Positions 6,772 through 7,049 of a stretch of DNA of 7,049 nucleotides are shown piece by piece. Under the pieces are notes generated by a model. That model saw only the letters and a program-made list of their open reading frames with translations. It ran no database searches and had not been told where the DNA came from. Origin of the DNA: Oscillospiraceae bacterium (GTDB taxonomy: Bacteria > Bacillota_A > Clostridia > Oscillospirales > Ruminococcaceae); the NCBI GenBank assembly GCA_017848205.1, contig JAGDDO010000213.1:1-7049 (forward strand), given 5' to 3'. Position numbers and translations under genes: made by a program. Every line of letters begins with the position of its first letter. Positions within the stretch are counted from its first letter, which is position 1.

Positions 6772-7049
6772 TCAGCCTTCCTTGTTTGCGAAACGTGTGA
6801 ACTGACCGTCCCATACCATTTCGACGGTACCGACTTCACCGTGACGGTTTTTGGCAACGATACATTCACTTACGTTCGGTGAAGTACATGTTGTAGGATT
6901 GTAGTATGCATCACGGTAGAGGAACATAACTATGTCGGCATCCTGCTCGATAGAACCTGATTCTCTTAAGTCTGAAAGCATAGGACGCTTGTCAGTACGC
7001 GATTCAGGTCCTCGCGAGAGCTGTGAAAGAAGGATTATCGGCACGTCAA
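6772..7049 (-). CDS. dnaB: Replicative DNA helicase DnaB, C-terminal end (cut by window edge)
   Basis: DnaB is the hexameric helicase that unwinds DNA ahead of the replication fork. Only the last 91 complete codons are present; the gene begins beyond the right edge. The visible part is the end of the RecA-like motor domain: [10 protein letters not shown], then the highly conserved [18 protein letters not shown] and VMFLYRD, and a closing region with [14 protein letters not shown], which matches the usual I-x-A-K-x-R-x-G-x-x-G-T-V pattern. The Walker A motif and N-terminal domain lie outside the window. A GTG at 7044 is an internal valine, not a start, since the frame is open to the edge with Asp before it. 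The TGA at 6774-6772 precedes the tilS ATG by one base, and the last codons carry the tilS ribosome binding site. Confidence 0.95.
   Translation of the reverse strand, partial: DVPIILLSQLSRGPESRTDKRPMLSDLRESGSIEQDADIVMFLYRDAYYNPTTCTSPNVSECIVAKNRHGEVGTVEMVWDGQFTRFANKEG

Noticed and set aside
6771..6869. 33-codon upstream extension of tilS
   Set aside because: It overlaps dnaB, lacks family similarity and has no suitable ribosome binding site. The ATG at 6770 has AAGGAAGG at 5 bases and fits the usual TilS N-terminus.

Overview
The window reads as chromosome of a low-to-mid GC Gram-positive bacterium, most likely a Clostridia member of the Ruminococcus/Oscillospiraceae type. The basis is the sigma-A style promoters, purine-rich ribosome binding sites, the dnaB-tilS-ftsH core block, and secreted or membrane-anchored proteins of a kind common in gut Firmicutes. 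The genus is an inference from protein style, not from a marker gene.

Left part (1-3143), accessory and cell-surface. A minus-strand gene cut by the left edge (1-287) and a plus-strand gene (758-1297) face away from each other. They are paralogues: each has a short cationic N-terminus, one membrane helix, and an outer domain containing an aligned M-N-[TA]-T-W segment. The 470-base gap between them holds a near-consensus extended -10 promoter for the minus-strand gene (418-446). Its transcript would carry a roughly 124-nt leader that can fold into a pseudoknot (310-392). Downstream of the plus-strand paralogue lies a 559-residue secreted protein (1464-3143) with a signal peptide, a long acidic linker, a central beta-rich domain and two tandem C-terminal repeats of about 96-100 residues. 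The two plus-strand genes are co-oriented and may form an operon. Together the three genes look like a small envelope or surface locus of unknown function.

Middle (3144-3318). This short convergent intergenic region is packed with hairpins and includes a strong bidirectional terminator serving ftsH.

Right part (3319-7049), housekeeping, all on the minus strand and transcribed right to left: the 3' end of dnaB (replicative helicase), tilS (tRNA-Ile lysidine synthetase) starting one base after the dnaB stop, then ftsH (membrane AAA+ metalloprotease). dnaB and tilS appear translationally coupled. ftsH has its own sigma-A promoter in the 80-base tilS-ftsH gap. The hpt gene that sits between tilS and ftsH in Bacillus subtilis is absent here.

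No tRNA, rRNA, CRISPR array, insertion sequence or phage gene was seen.
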